DNA of 64,000 nucleotides from Amorphoplanes friuliensis DSM 7358 (lineage in GTDB: Bacteria > Actinomycetota > Actinomycetes > Mycobacteriales > Micromonosporaceae). Position 1 is the stretch's first letter, and each line of letters opens with the position of its first letter. The notes under the pieces were generated by a model, which was not told the DNA's origin, did no database searches, and worked only from the letters and a program-made list of their open reading frames with translations. Both the position numbers and the translations under genes were made by a program. Of the stretch, positions 26,588-35,914 are shown in pieces. Location: positions 8,958,001 to 9,022,000 of the forward strand of contig NC_022657.1 of the NCBI RefSeq assembly GCF_000494755.1, given 5' to 3'.

Positions 26588-27775
26588 GTGCCGAGACTGG
26601 CCGGATCGTCCAAGTTGCTGCGCGCCATGAACGAGAGCGCTGCGCTCGCCCACCTGCTCGAGCCGGGCATGCTCACCCGGGCCGATCTGCGCAAGCTCAC
26701 CGAGCTGTCCACGCCGACCATTTCCGAGGTGCTGCGCCGGCTCACCGACGCGGGCCTGGTGAACGTCGTCGGTTACAACAGCGGCCGCCCGGGGCCGAAC
26801 GCGGAGATCTACGCGGCCAACCCGGATGCAGCGTACGCCGCCGCGGTGTCCGTCCGCGACATCGGCGCCAGTGGTGCCCCTTCGGTCGTCGCCGCACTGT
26901 GCGACCTCACGGGAGCGGTGCGGGCGCGCGTCGAGTCACGGGTCGACTTCCTGCAGACCGATCCGAAGACGGCACTGGTCGACGTGGTGGCCGCGCTGCG
27001 TACCGAGGCGGGCGTCCCGGCCGAGCGCATCAGCCACGTGCAGATCGGTGTGGCCGGCTCGTACGACAGCAAGGCCGAGACGATCCGCCACGTCGACGTG
27101 CACGGCTTCGGACGGCCCGGACTGGTCCCCGAGATCGCGGAGGCGCTCGGCACCCACGTCGGTGTCGACAACGACGTCAACCTGGCCGCGGTGGCCGAGC
27201 GCCGCCGCGGTGTGGGCCGTGACGCCGACGGTTTTGCCCTGCTCTGGCTGGGCCAGGAGGGTCTCGGTCTGGCCATCGACATCGGCGGCACGCTGATGCG
27301 CGGCGCCCGCGGCGGCGCCGGTGAGATCGGCTACATGCCGCTCTACGCACCGGATTCCACTCACCGCAAGGTCGACCTGCAGGACCTGGTCGGCGGTGCG
27401 GCCATAGTCGCGCTCGCGCAGGATCACGGCGTCACCGGCCGCACCCCGCACGAGATCGTCCTCGCTGCCGCAGCCGATCCGGACGCGGCCGGGGAGTTCA
27501 TCACCCAACTGGCCGACCGCATCTCGGTCGGTCTCGCCGCCGTCATCGCCGTGCTCGACCCGTCGCTCGTCGTCCTCGCGGGCCCGGTCGCGCAGGCCGG
27601 CGGGCAGACCCTGCTCGCCGCGGTCACCAGCGCCCTGCGCCGGGCCGCCCCGCTGGAGAGCACCATCGCCGTCACCACGATCGACGACGACGCCGTGCTG
27701 CTCGGCGCGCTGGACGCCGGGCTGACCGCCGTCCGCGAGGCCCTCATCGCCTCGATCCGCGACAACCAAGCCTGA
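26588..27775 (+). CDS. ROK family repressor of the chitosan operon (CsnR-like)
   Basis: 395 aa from GTG at 26588 with GAGGGGG just upstream. Winged helix at residues 10-70 (MNESAALAHLLEPGMLTRADLRKLTELSTPTISEVLRRL), then an actin-like ROK domain (VGVDNDVNLAAVAERR, AIDIGGTLMRGARGGAGEIGYMP). The CxCGxxGC zinc motif is absent (YMPLYAPDSTHRK in its place), so it is not a standard ROK kinase. First gene of an operon with ABC importer, GH4 and kinase, as in the csnR-K locus of Streptomyces lividans. Likely represses its own operon at 26544-26562 and perhaps the chitosanase; the inducer would be a glucosamine oligomer. Confidence 0.88.
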   Translation: MPRLAGSSKLLRAMNESAALAHLLEPGMLTRADLRKLTELSTPTISEVLRRLTDAGLVNVVGYNSGRPGPNAEIYAANPDAAYAAAVSVRDIGASGAPSVVAALCDLTGAVRARVESRVDFLQTDPKTALVDVVAALRTEAGVPAERISHVQIGVAGSYDSKAETIRHVDVHGFGRPGLVPEIAEALGTHVGVDNDVNLAAVAERRRGVGRDADGFALLWLGQEGLGLAIDIGGTLMRGARGGAGEIGYMPLYAPDSTHRKVDLQDLVGGAAIVALAQDHGVTGRTPHEIVLAAAADPDAAGEFITQLADRISVGLAAVIAVLDPSLVVLAGPVAQAGGQTLLAAVTSALRRAAPLESTIAVTTIDDDAVLLGALDAGLTAVREALIASIRDNQA

Positions 27776-27811
27776 TCCCCCTGCTGCACCGCCTCTGAGA
27801 GGACACCTCCC

Positions 27812-29137
27812 GTGAACAAGCGGATACCCCATGCCCAAAAATCGTTGATCGCCGCCGCTGCCGCCCTGCTGCTCACCGCCGCCTGCACCCCCGCTCCCAA
27901 GGAACAGAAGATCGCCGACCCGGGTACGCAGGTGTCCGGCACGGTCGAGTTGTGGCACTTCTTCACCGAGCGCGAGGCCGCCGCGATCGACACGGTGATC
28001 AAGGACTTCACCAGCACGCACCCGAACATCAAGGTGACGGTGAAGGCGGGGCAGGACGACTCGAAGATGACGCAGGCGATCGGCGCCGGCAACGGTCCCG
28101 ACATCGGCCTGTCGTACTCGACGGACATCGTCGGCAAGTTCTGCTCGTCCGGCGCGTGGGTCGACCTGGCGCCGTACATCAAGCGGGACAACGTGGACCT
28201 GAACCGCCTCAACGCCACGACCCGGTCGTACACGGAGTTCGACGGGAAGCGCTGCGCGATGCCGTTCCTCGCGGACGCGTACGGGATCTTCTACAACAAG
28301 GACCTGTTCGCCAAGGCCGGGATCGCGGGGCCGCCGAAGACGCTCGACGAGCTGACCGAGGACGCCAAGAAGCTCACGGTCAAGAACCCGGACGGTTCGC
28401 TCAAGACCGTCGGCTTCCTGCCGCTCTTCGACTTCTACGAGAACGCGGCCGCGCACATGGCTCCCGCGGTCGGCGCCAAGTGGCTGACCCCGGACGGCAA
28501 GTCGGCCGTCGGCACCGACCCGGCCTGGAAGACCCTGATGACCTGGCAGAAGAACCTGGTCGACTGGTACGGATACGACAACCTCAAGAAGTTCCGGTCG
28601 AGCCTGGGTGAGGAGTTCAGCGCCGACAACGCGTTCCAGAGGGGCCAGGTGGCGATCAACATCGACGCCGAGTACCGGCTGGCGTTCATGAAGGACCAGG
28701 CGCCGGGCGTGAAGTACGGTGTTGCGCCGATCCCGACCGCCGACCCGGCGAAGTACGGCGGGGGTTACGTCACCGGCAACATCATGGGCATCTCGAAGAA
28801 CGCCAAGAACCCCGAGGCGGCCTGGGAGCTCATCAAATACCTGACGACCGACGACAAGACGATCGTCAAGCTGGCCAACTCGCTGAAGAACGTGCCGACC
28901 ACCACGGGTTCGTTCAGCGACCCGGGTCTGCAGGTCGAGCCCGAGTTCAAGGTGTTCATGGACATCTTCGCCAACCCGAACTCGCTGACCTCGCCGCCGG
29001 CCGCGTCGGGTCCCGCGTACCAGGAGACCTTCGGAACTTTTGTCACGAAGTGGCAGTCCGGTGACATCAAGGATCTGGACGCCGGTCTGACCGACGCCGA
29101 CAAGCAGATCAACAGCGTGATGACGCTGGGCGGCTGA
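27812..29137 (+). CDS. Sugar ABC transporter substrate-binding lipoprotein (CsnE-like)
   Basis: 441 aa from GTG. Lipobox LTAAC at residues 21-25, so lipid-anchored outside the membrane. Family 1 extracellular solute-binding fold: VSGTVELWHFFTEREAAAIDTVIKDF, GNGPDIGLSYSTDIVGKF, PFLADAYGIFYNKDLFAKAGI, YVTGNIMGISKNAKNPEAAWELIKYL. Binds oligosaccharides; context argues for glucosamine (chitosan) oligomers. 36 bases after the repressor gene. Confidence 0.93.
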   Translation: MNKRIPHAQKSLIAAAAALLLTAACTPAPKEQKIADPGTQVSGTVELWHFFTEREAAAIDTVIKDFTSTHPNIKVTVKAGQDDSKMTQAIGAGNGPDIGLSYSTDIVGKFCSSGAWVDLAPYIKRDNVDLNRLNATTRSYTEFDGKRCAMPFLADAYGIFYNKDLFAKAGIAGPPKTLDELTEDAKKLTVKNPDGSLKTVGFLPLFDFYENAAAHMAPAVGAKWLTPDGKSAVGTDPAWKTLMTWQKNLVDWYGYDNLKKFRSSLGEEFSADNAFQRGQVAINIDAEYRLAFMKDQAPGVKYGVAPIPTADPAKYGGGYVTGNIMGISKNAKNPEAAWELIKYLTTDDKTIVKLANSLKNVPTTTGSFSDPGLQVEPEFKVFMDIFANPNSLTSPPAASGPAYQETFGTFVTKWQSGDIKDLDAGLTDADKQINSVMTLGG

Positions 29138-29139
29138 CC

Positions 29140-30057
29140 GTGCGGCTGCGCCGGACGCTGACCACGTGGTCCTTCCTCGCCCCCGCGCTGATCGGCATCG
29201 TGGTCTTCTTCCTGTACCCGCTGATCTCCGCCGTGTACTTCTCCTTCACGAAGTTCGACCTGCTGACCGTGCCGCAGTGGGTCGGGCTCGACAACTACCG
29301 GCGGATGGCCGACGACCCGCTGCTGATGCAGTCGATCCGCAACACCCTGTGGATGGTCGCGGTCTTCGTGCCGGTACGCATCATCAGCGCGATCGGCCTG
29401 TCGATGCTGTTGTCGCAGTTCCAGCGGGGGGCGAGCTTCTTCCGGACGATCTTCTATCTGCCGGCGCTCGCCCCACCGGTGGCAGCCACCATCGCGTTCG
29501 TCTACCTGCTCAAGCCCGGCACCGGTCCGGTCAACACGTTCCTCGACCACATCGGCATCGAGGGCCCGCTCTGGTTCAACTCGCCGGAGTGGTCGAAGCC
29601 GTCGCTGGTGCTGCTCGGCCTCTGGGGCATCGGCGACCTGATGATCATCTTCCTGGCCGGTGTGCTGGGTGTCCCGGTCAGCCTGTACGAGGCGGCCAGC
29701 CTCGACGGCGCCAACGCCTGGCACCGCTTCCGCTACGTGACCCTGCCGACGATCCGTCCGGTGATCCTCTTCGCGGCGGTCACCGGCGTCATCTACACGC
29801 TCCAATACTTCGACCAGGCGGCGGTCGCCGGCTCGGTGGCCAGCGGGCAGGCCGTGACCGGCGGCGGCATCTCGTCGTCGTTCGGCTACCCGGAAGGCTC
29901 CACGTTCACCTATCCGCTGTGGCTCTACACGGTCGGGTTCCGCTACAACGCGCTCGGTTACGCCAACGCGATGGCGATCGCGCTGTTCGTGGTCGCCTTC
30001 GCCGTGACGGTCATCCTGCTGCGCCGGGCCAAGGCCTTCTCCGGGGAGGAACAATGA
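29140..30057 (+). CDS. Sugar ABC transporter permease (CsnF-like)
   Basis: 305 aa, GTG start two bases after the preceding stop. Six membrane segments; MalF-like binding-protein-dependent permease with the EAA loop YEAASLDGANAWHRFRYVTLPTIRPV. The stop overlaps the next permease start (ATGA). Confidence 0.93.
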   Translation: MRLRRTLTTWSFLAPALIGIVVFFLYPLISAVYFSFTKFDLLTVPQWVGLDNYRRMADDPLLMQSIRNTLWMVAVFVPVRIISAIGLSMLLSQFQRGASFFRTIFYLPALAPPVAATIAFVYLLKPGTGPVNTFLDHIGIEGPLWFNSPEWSKPSLVLLGLWGIGDLMIIFLAGVLGVPVSLYEAASLDGANAWHRFRYVTLPTIRPVILFAAVTGVIYTLQYFDQAAVAGSVASGQAVTGGGISSSFGYPEGSTFTYPLWLYTVGFRYNALGYANAMAIALFVVAFAVTVILLRRAKAFSGEEQ

Positions 30058-30935
30058 CCGCCGTTCTCGAGCGTCCCGCGCCGGCGGTGTCCCCGGACGT
30101 CCGCCGGGCCCGCCGCCAGGTGCGGCTCGCCTGGATCGCCAAGCACAGCATCGCCATCGCACTGTCCATCATGTTCATCGCGCCGGTGGTCTACCTGCTC
30201 CTGCTCTCGGTGATGACCAGCGACCAGGCCCTGACCAGCGACTACTGGCCCAACACGTGGCACTTCGAGAACTACGTCCGCGTCTTCGAGGTCACCCCGC
30301 TGCCGCGTTATCTGCTCAACACCGTCATCTACGCGGTCTCGGCGACCGTGCTGATGCTGCTGTCGAGCGTGCCGGCCGCGTACGCGCTGGCCAAGCTCAA
30401 GTTCCGCGGCCGCAACGTCATGTTCCTGACGATCATCTGCGTCATGATGCTGCCGCCGCAGGTGGTGACGGTCCCGCTCTACCTGATGTGGGCCCGGTAC
30501 GGCCTCACCGGCTCGCTCGCCCCGCTGATCATCCCTATGCTCTTCGGCGACGCGTTCTGCATCTTCCTGATGCGGCAGTTCCTGCTCACGATCCCGTCGG
30601 AATACCTCGACGCCGCCCGCGTCGACGGCTGCGGCGAGTGGAAAACACTGCTGCGGGTCGTGCTGCCGATGGCCCGCCCGGGCATCGCGGCCGCCGCCCT
30701 GTTCCAGTTCTTCTACGCCTGGAACGACTACTACGGGCCGCTGCTCTACACGAGCGAGAACGAGAACTCGTGGACGCTGTCCCTCGGTCTCGCCTCGTTC
30801 CACGGTGTCCATCACGTCGACTGGAACCTCGTCACCGCCGCCACGGTGCTGGCCATGGTCCCGATCGTCGTCGTGTTCTTCTTCGCCCAGAAGGCATTTG
30901 TCCAGGGCGTCACACTCACGGGGGTCAAAGGGTGA
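30054..30935 (+). CDS. Sugar ABC transporter permease (CsnG-like)
   Basis: 293 aa from ATG at 30054 with GGGGAGGA upstream. Six membrane segments, MalG-like, EAA loop YLDAARVDGCGEWKTLLRVV. Pairs with the preceding permease. No ATPase gene is present in the operon; streptomycete sugar importers of this class share the ATPase MsiK encoded elsewhere, and the same is inferred here. Confidence 0.93.
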   Translation: MTAVLERPAPAVSPDVRRARRQVRLAWIAKHSIAIALSIMFIAPVVYLLLLSVMTSDQALTSDYWPNTWHFENYVRVFEVTPLPRYLLNTVIYAVSATVLMLLSSVPAAYALAKLKFRGRNVMFLTIICVMMLPPQVVTVPLYLMWARYGLTGSLAPLIIPMLFGDAFCIFLMRQFLLTIPSEYLDAARVDGCGEWKTLLRVVLPMARPGIAAAALFQFFYAWNDYYGPLLYTSENENSWTLSLGLASFHGVHHVDWNLVTAATVLAMVPIVVVFFFAQKAFVQGVTLTGVKG

Positions 30936-32188
30936 AGATCGCTGTTGTCGGCGGCGGGTCGACGTACACGCCGGAGCTGGTGGACGGGTTCGCCCGGCTG
31001 GGTTCCATGGTGTCGGAGCTGGTGCTGATCGATCCCGCGCAGGAACGCCTCGACATCGTCGGCGCCTTCTCCGCCCGGATCTTCCAGCACTACGGGCACC
31101 CCGGGAAGGTCACCTGGACGACCGACCTCGACGCCGGGGTCACCGACGCCGACGTGGCCGTGATCCAGTTGCGGGTCGGCGGGCAGACGGCCCGGATCAG
31201 CGACGAGACCTTCCCGCTGGACTGCGGCTGCGTCGGCCAGGAGACCACCGGGGCCGGCGGGCTGGCGAAGGCCCTGCGTACGGTCCCGGTGGTGCTCGAC
31301 GTGGCCGCGCGCGTCCGCGCCCGCGCCAAGCCGGACGCGTGGATCGTGGACTTCACCAACCCCGTCGGCATCGTCACGCGTGCGCTGCTCGACGAGGGCC
31401 ACAAGGCGGTCGGGCTGTGCAACGTGGCGATCGGCTTCCAGCGCCGCTTCGCCCGGATGCTCGACGTCGAGCCGTCGGCGGTGGTCCTCGACCACGTCGG
31501 GCTCAACCACCTGACCTGGGAACGGGCCGCCTATGTGGACGGTGTCGACCGCCTGCCCGCGCTGATCGAGAACCATCTCGCCGAGCTCGCCGCCGAGGTG
31601 GATCTCGACCCGGAGGTGCTGACGGCCCTCGGCAACGTCCCGTCGTACTACCTGAGCTACTTCTACGCCCACGATCGCCACGTCCGCGACTCGCAGGGTG
31701 CACAGACCCGTGGGCAGCGTGTCGCGGAGATCGAGGCCACGTTGCTCGAGATGTACCGCGATCCCGCCCTGACCGAAAAACCGGCCCTCCTCGGCGAACG
31801 TGGCGGCGCCTACTACTCCGAGGCGGCCGTCGGCCTGATCGCCGCCCTGCACGGACTCGACCCGGACGGTGTCCACTCGGTCAACGTCCGCAACAACGGC
31901 ACGCTGCCCTTCCTGGCCGACCACGCGGTCATCGAGGTCTCCGCCCGGGCCGGCCTGAGCGGTCCCACGCCCCTCCCGGTCAACCCCCTGGCTCCCGACC
32001 TGGCCGGTCTGGTCGCGCACGTCTCCGGGTACGAGGAACTGGCGCTGGGCGCGGCGGTCCGCGGCGGCCGCCACCGGGTCTACCGGGCCCTGCTGGCGCA
32101 CCCCCTGATCGGCCAGCACGACTATGCGGACGCCCTGACCGACAAGCTGCTCGCCGCCGGTGCGCAGCACCTGGCATGGGCGCGATGA
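30932..32188 (+). CDS. Glycoside hydrolase family 4 (CsnH-like)
   Basis: 418 aa from GTG overlapping the permease stop (GTGA). GH4 enzymes cleave (often 6-phospho-) glycosides by an NAD- and Mn-dependent redox mechanism. NAD site KIAVVGGGSTYTPELVDG at the N-terminus. Metal/catalytic residues Cys163-Asn164 (GLCNVAIGFQ) and His193 (GLNHLTW); DFTNPVGIVT is also typical. Cytoplasmic, no signal. With the kinase encoded next it could phosphorylate and split imported glucosamine oligomers. Confidence 0.92.
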   Translation: MKIAVVGGGSTYTPELVDGFARLGSMVSELVLIDPAQERLDIVGAFSARIFQHYGHPGKVTWTTDLDAGVTDADVAVIQLRVGGQTARISDETFPLDCGCVGQETTGAGGLAKALRTVPVVLDVAARVRARAKPDAWIVDFTNPVGIVTRALLDEGHKAVGLCNVAIGFQRRFARMLDVEPSAVVLDHVGLNHLTWERAAYVDGVDRLPALIENHLAELAAEVDLDPEVLTALGNVPSYYLSYFYAHDRHVRDSQGAQTRGQRVAEIEATLLEMYRDPALTEKPALLGERGGAYYSEAAVGLIAALHGLDPDGVHSVNVRNNGTLPFLADHAVIEVSARAGLSGPTPLPVNPLAPDLAGLVAHVSGYEELALGAAVRGGRHRVYRALLAHPLIGQHDYADALTDKLLAAGAQHLAWAR

Positions 32189-33204
32189 GAGCGCTCTTCC
32201 TGGCCGTCGACGGCGGCAATTCCAAAACAGACGTCATTCTCGGTACGACGGAAGGCGAGGTCCTGGGCTTCGTCCGCGGCCCGACGAGCTCACCCCACAA
32301 CATCGGTCTGCCCGGCACCATCTCGGTCCTGCACACCCTGATCACCGCCGTACGCGCCGACGCCGGCCTGCCCGCGAGCACGGGGATCGACGTGGTCGCG
32401 GCGTACCTGGCCGGCGCCGACCTGCCCGTCGAGGTGCAACGGCTGCACCAGGCCATCGACGGTCAGTCCTGGGCCGCCAGGACCATCGTGGACAACGACT
32501 GCTTCGCCCTGCTGCGCGCGGGCACCTCACTGCCCGACGCGGTCGCTGTCGTGTGCGGCGCCGGCAACAACTGCGCAGGCCGTACGGCCGACGGCCGCAC
32601 CGCCCGCTTCGTCGCGCTGGGACCGATCTCCGGTGACTGGGGTGGCGGCCACGACCTGGCCGAGCACACATTGCGGCTCGCAGCCCGCGGCGAGGACGGC
32701 CGCGGTGATCCCACCGCACTGTCAGCCGCGGTGGCCGGCCACTTCGGCTGCCCCACGGTGGAGGACGTCAGCATCGCCCTGCACCTGGGCGACCTCGACT
32801 TGGTCCGCGTCCGCGAGCTCACCCCGCTGCTCTTCGAGGTGGCAGCCACGGGCGACCCGGTGGCCTCCGGACTGATCAGCCGCCAGGTCGACGAGATCCT
32901 GGGCCAGCACCGCGTTGCGGCCACCCGGCTGGACCTGCTCGACTCCCGCCACGCCCTGGTCCTGGGTGGTGGTGTCCTCCGGGCCCGGCACCCGCAGCTG
33001 CACGATCAGATCGTTGCGGGAGCCCGGGCCCAGGCACCCCTCGTGGAGATCAGCGTCCTCGACACCCCACCGGCCGTCGGTGCGGCCCTGCTGGCCCTGG
33101 ACGCCCTCGGCCTGACCGAGGGCGCCGAACGACACCTTCGCGCGGCACTCGCCGCCGCCGAACCGGCCCCGGCGATACCGCTCACCGTCACGACCGCTGC
33201 GTGA
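32185..33204 (+). CDS. BadF/BadG-type sugar kinase (N-acetylglucosamine kinase-like, CsnK)
   Basis: 339 aa from ATG at 32185, which overlaps the GH4 stop; an in-frame ATG nine bases upstream is possible. Phosphate-1 loop FLAVDGGNSKTDVIL, adenosine/phosphate-2 region AVVCGAGNNCAGR, and GPISGDWGGGHDLAEHTLR as in eukaryotic and bacterial GlcNAc/GlcN kinases. C-terminal LVLGGGVLRARHP. Likely phosphorylates glucosamine or its oligomers as the last gene of the operon. The 3' end overlaps the convergent TPR gene by 17 bases. Confidence 0.9.
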   Translation: MRALFLAVDGGNSKTDVILGTTEGEVLGFVRGPTSSPHNIGLPGTISVLHTLITAVRADAGLPASTGIDVVAAYLAGADLPVEVQRLHQAIDGQSWAARTIVDNDCFALLRAGTSLPDAVAVVCGAGNNCAGRTADGRTARFVALGPISGDWGGGHDLAEHTLRLAARGEDGRGDPTALSAAVAGHFGCPTVEDVSIALHLGDLDLVRVRELTPLLFEVAATGDPVASGLISRQVDEILGQHRVAATRLDLLDSRHALVLGGGVLRARHPQLHDQIVAGARAQAPLVEISVLDTPPAVGAALLALDALGLTEGAERHLRAALAAAEPAPAIPLTVTTAA

Positions 33205-34264
33205 GGACCACCAGCTCGGCCACCGCCGCGACCACCATCGCGAGGATCAGCGGGACAACACCGCCGATCAGTGCAAAGCCGAGCAGTCCGAGCGGAGCCA
33301 CGGCGGTCGCGTAACAGGCGAAGGAGAGCCGGCGCGGGAGCCGGCGCAGGGCGGCGGCCACCGGCTCGTGCAGGGACCGGGACAGCCAGACGCCGAGGGC
33401 CACGAGCACCACCACACCGATGACGCCGGCCCACATGCGGGCCACACCCGAACTGGCCAGCGTCATCACCGCGGCGAGAACGGCAGCGATCAGCACGCCG
33501 TTGCTGCCGTAGAGGACGGCCTGCCGGAAGGTCTCGACGGTCGAGGCCGAGCGGTCCAGCACCGACCGGGCCGGGCGGCTCACGTCGGCGACCGGTGTTG
33601 GCGGTGCCACCGGCTCGGGCACCTGGATCTCCGCGTCGGCCAGGTTCTCCAGGGCCAGCGCCCAGCGCCGCCGCTCCAGCCGGACAACACCGACATCACG
33701 CTGGGCATCGGCGATCGCGGAGTCGAGGTCGAGGGCCTCGCCGTAGGCACGCTGCGCCAGCTCGAAAAGCCGCAGCCGGGCGGCGACAACGGCCAGCACC
33801 AGGTGCGCCTCGGCGTCGGCGGGTGTCAGCCGTACACCGGCCCAGGCGGCGTTGAGCGCGTCCTGGCCGTTGCGGGACTCGCTGAGCAGAGCGGCGCCGG
33901 TCCGTTGCGCGTACGCGTCCTCGGGCCAGGTGGTCAGGATCGAATGCGCCACCTGGGCCGCTTCCGAATAGCGCCGGTCGTCCGAGAGGGCCATCGCGCG
34001 GACCACCAGGGGACCGATCGTCCCCGGCGCGGCCGCCACGGCCCGGTCGGCGGCCGCAAGCGCATCGACCGGCTGCTCGGCGATCACGTGGACGCGAGCC
34101 AGTGTGCTCAGCAGTCCCGGCTCGTCCGGCGCGACGGCCAGACCGGCCGCGATCTCACCCACCGCCTCGTCGTAGCGGCCGAGATCAGCCATCAGGAGGG
34201 CCCGCTGCCGGTACTCCTCGGGGGTCGTCTCCGGCTCGGACTGTGAGGTGGGCTCAGTCGACAC
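33188..34264 (-). CDS. TPR-repeat membrane protein
   Basis: 358 aa from GTG. Residues 15-210 contain five or so tetratricopeptide-like helix pairs (EYRQRALLMADLGRYDEAVGEIAAGLAVAPDEPGLLSTLA, AYAQRTGAALLSESRNGQDALNAAWAGVRLTP). A short linker and three to four C-terminal membrane segments follow (about 255-355). N-terminal repeats are therefore cytoplasmic or outside depending on topology. Conserved-looking but of unknown function; not obviously linked to the chitosan operon with which it converges. Confidence 0.8.
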   Translation of the reverse strand: MSTEPTSQSEPETTPEEYRQRALLMADLGRYDEAVGEIAAGLAVAPDEPGLLSTLARVHVIAEQPVDALAAADRAVAAAPGTIGPLVVRAMALSDDRRYSEAAQVAHSILTTWPEDAYAQRTGAALLSESRNGQDALNAAWAGVRLTPADAEAHLVLAVVAARLRLFELAQRAYGEALDLDSAIADAQRDVGVVRLERRRWALALENLADAEIQVPEPVAPPTPVADVSRPARSVLDRSASTVETFRQAVLYGSNGVLIAAVLAAVMTLASSGVARMWAGVIGVVVLVALGVWLSRSLHEPVAAALRRLPRRLSFACYATAVAPLGLLGFALIGGVVPLILAMVVAAVAELVVLTQRS

Positions 34265-34282
34265 CCGTCGAGCGTAGGTCGT

Positions 34283-34672
34283 CTACTGCGAGATCACCTT
34301 GCGCGGGGTGAGCCGGCAGACGACCCGCACCGCTTCCGGCGGGTCGAACGTGTACGGCTGGCCGTCGTACTTCAGGCTCAGCTCGTTGATCAACTCCTTG
34401 CCGCCCTCCTCCACCAGCGCCACCGACCCGTCCACGGTGAAGTACGAGTACGGCTGCTCCGGGTCGTACGCACAGATCGAGATCCGGGGGTCCCGCTCCA
34501 TGTTCCGCGTCTTCTTCCGACCGCGAACGGTGGAGAAGAGGATGTCGTCGCCGTCCCGCTTGACCCACACGACGGTGGACTGCGGGCTGCCGTCCGCGTT
34601 CACGGTGGTCACGACGACAAACGTGGGGCCGTCGAGCAGCTTGCGGACCTTGTCGGGCAGCGCAGTTGTCAT
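34283..34672 (-). CDS. PPOX-class (pyridoxamine-phosphate-oxidase fold) flavoprotein
   Basis: 129 aa. Split beta-barrel features: FVVVTTVNADGSPQSTVVWVKRDGDDILFSTVRGRKKTRNMERDPRISICAYDP. This looks like the short actinobacterial F420-dependent oxidoreductase subgroup; F420 versus FMN cannot be told from sequence alone. Overlaps ispF by four bases (ATG inside the ispF stop), so it is cotranscribed with the isoprenoid genes. In M. tuberculosis this place is taken by cysS. Confidence 0.85.
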   Translation of the reverse strand: MTTALPDKVRKLLDGPTFVVVTTVNADGSPQSTVVWVKRDGDDILFSTVRGRKKTRNMERDPRISICAYDPEQPYSYFTVDGSVALVEEGGKELINELSLKYDGQPYTFDPPEAVRVVCRLTPRKVISQ

Positions 34673-35160
34673 GACTCCGATCCTTCCTGGTAGATGAGGG
34701 CGGTGGCGACGGCCGCGAGTCCTTCACCCCGTCCGGTGAGCCCGAGCCCGTCCGTGGTCGTACCGGCCACCGTCACCGGGGCGCCGACCGCCTCGGAGAG
34801 CACCTGCTGCGCTTCCTCACGCCGCTTACCGATCTTGGGGCGGTTCCCGATGACCTGGATCGACACGTTCCCCACCGCAAAGCCGTGCTCGCGCAGCCGG
34901 CGTACGGTCTCGGCCAGCAGTGTTACCCCCGCCGCGCCCGCCCACTCGGGCTCCGCGGTGCCGAAGTTGCTACCGAGGTCACCGAGCCCCGCCGCGCTCA
35001 GCATCGCGTCGCAGGCGGCATGCGCGGCCACGTCGGCGTCGGAGTGCCCGGCCAGCCCGGACTCACCCGGCCACATGAGGCCGGCCACCCAGCACACCCG
35101 GCTCGGGTCGAAGGCGTGCACGTCCGTGCCGATGCCGACTCGCTGACTCAGTGTGCTCAC
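34669..35160 (-). CDS. ispF: 2-C-methyl-D-erythritol 2,4-cyclodiphosphate synthase
   Basis: 163 aa from GTG. MEP pathway enzyme forming the cyclodiphosphate from CDP-ME 2-phosphate. Metal ligands Asp-x-His at GIGTDVHAF and the GHSDADVAAHAACDAMLSA region; C-terminal TTTDGLGLTGRGEG signature. Trimer with zinc at the active site. Four bases after ispD; overlaps the PPOX gene. Order carD-ispD-ispF is conserved in actinobacteria. Confidence 0.97.
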   Translation of the reverse strand: MSTLSQRVGIGTDVHAFDPSRVCWVAGLMWPGESGLAGHSDADVAAHAACDAMLSAAGLGDLGSNFGTAEPEWAGAAGVTLLAETVRRLREHGFAVGNVSIQVIGNRPKIGKRREEAQQVLSEAVGAPVTVAGTTTDGLGLTGRGEGLAAVATALIYQEGSES

Positions 35161-35164
35161 CGCG

Positions 35165-35857
35165 TCAGGTTACGTGGAGGAGTGCCTCCGCGATCACCAG
35201 GTCCAGCGGACGCGTGATCTTCAGGGCGAGCTCCGAGCCCGGCACACACGTGACCGGCACACCGGCTTTTTCCACCATCCCGGCGTCGTCGGTGTGCGCC
35301 TCGAGCCCGGCGGCGTGCGCGGCCGCCAGCACGTCGTGCCGGAAGCCCTGAGGCGTCTGCACGCTGCGCAGCAATGACCGGTCGACCGTCCCGAGCACCA
35401 CCTCGGCCGGACCGACCTCTTTGATCGTGTCGACGACGGGCAGCGCCGGGATCACCGCCGGGTGCCCGGCCCGGACCGCCGCGGCGACCGACTCGACCAG
35501 CTCGGGTGGGGTGAGCGCGCGGGCGGCGTCGTGCACGAGCACGATGCCGACGTCCGCGGGAACGATCGCGAGCGCCGCGGCTACGGAGTGCTGCCGCTCG
35601 GCACCACCGGCCACCACGGTCACGGGCGCGACCGGGGCCAGCAGAGCACGGACAGCCTCGACCTCCGCGGCGGGCGCGGCGACGACGATCAGACGAACGG
35701 AAGGAGCCGCCGCAACACGGCGGACGGCGTGCACCAGAAGCGGCTCGCCGGAGAGCAGGCGCAGGGCCTTGGGACCGCCCGGACCGAGACGCAGGCCGGC
35801 ACCCGCAGCCGGAACAAGGACCGCGACGTCACCGCGAGCATTGAGCTGCGCGGTCAC
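35165..35857 (-). CDS. ispD: 2-C-methyl-D-erythritol 4-phosphate cytidylyltransferase
   Basis: 230 aa from GTG. CTP-binding loop VPAAGAGLRLGPGGPKALRLL, VHDAARALTPPELV, and SVQTPQGFR. Third step of the MEP isoprenoid pathway. A second GTG ten codons in would also keep the nucleotide loop. 57 bases after carD on the same strand. Confidence 0.96.
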   Translation of the reverse strand: MTAQLNARGDVAVLVPAAGAGLRLGPGGPKALRLLSGEPLLVHAVRRVAAAPSVRLIVVAAPAAEVEAVRALLAPVAPVTVVAGGAERQHSVAAALAIVPADVGIVLVHDAARALTPPELVESVAAAVRAGHPAVIPALPVVDTIKEVGPAEVVLGTVDRSLLRSVQTPQGFRHDVLAAAHAAGLEAHTDDAGMVEKAGVPVTCVPGSELALKITRPLDLVIAEALLHVT

Positions 35858-35914
35858 GTCGCGGTCCTGTTCAGCATGTCGAACATGTGGGGGTGGAGCA
35901 GAGGTGGTGGAACG

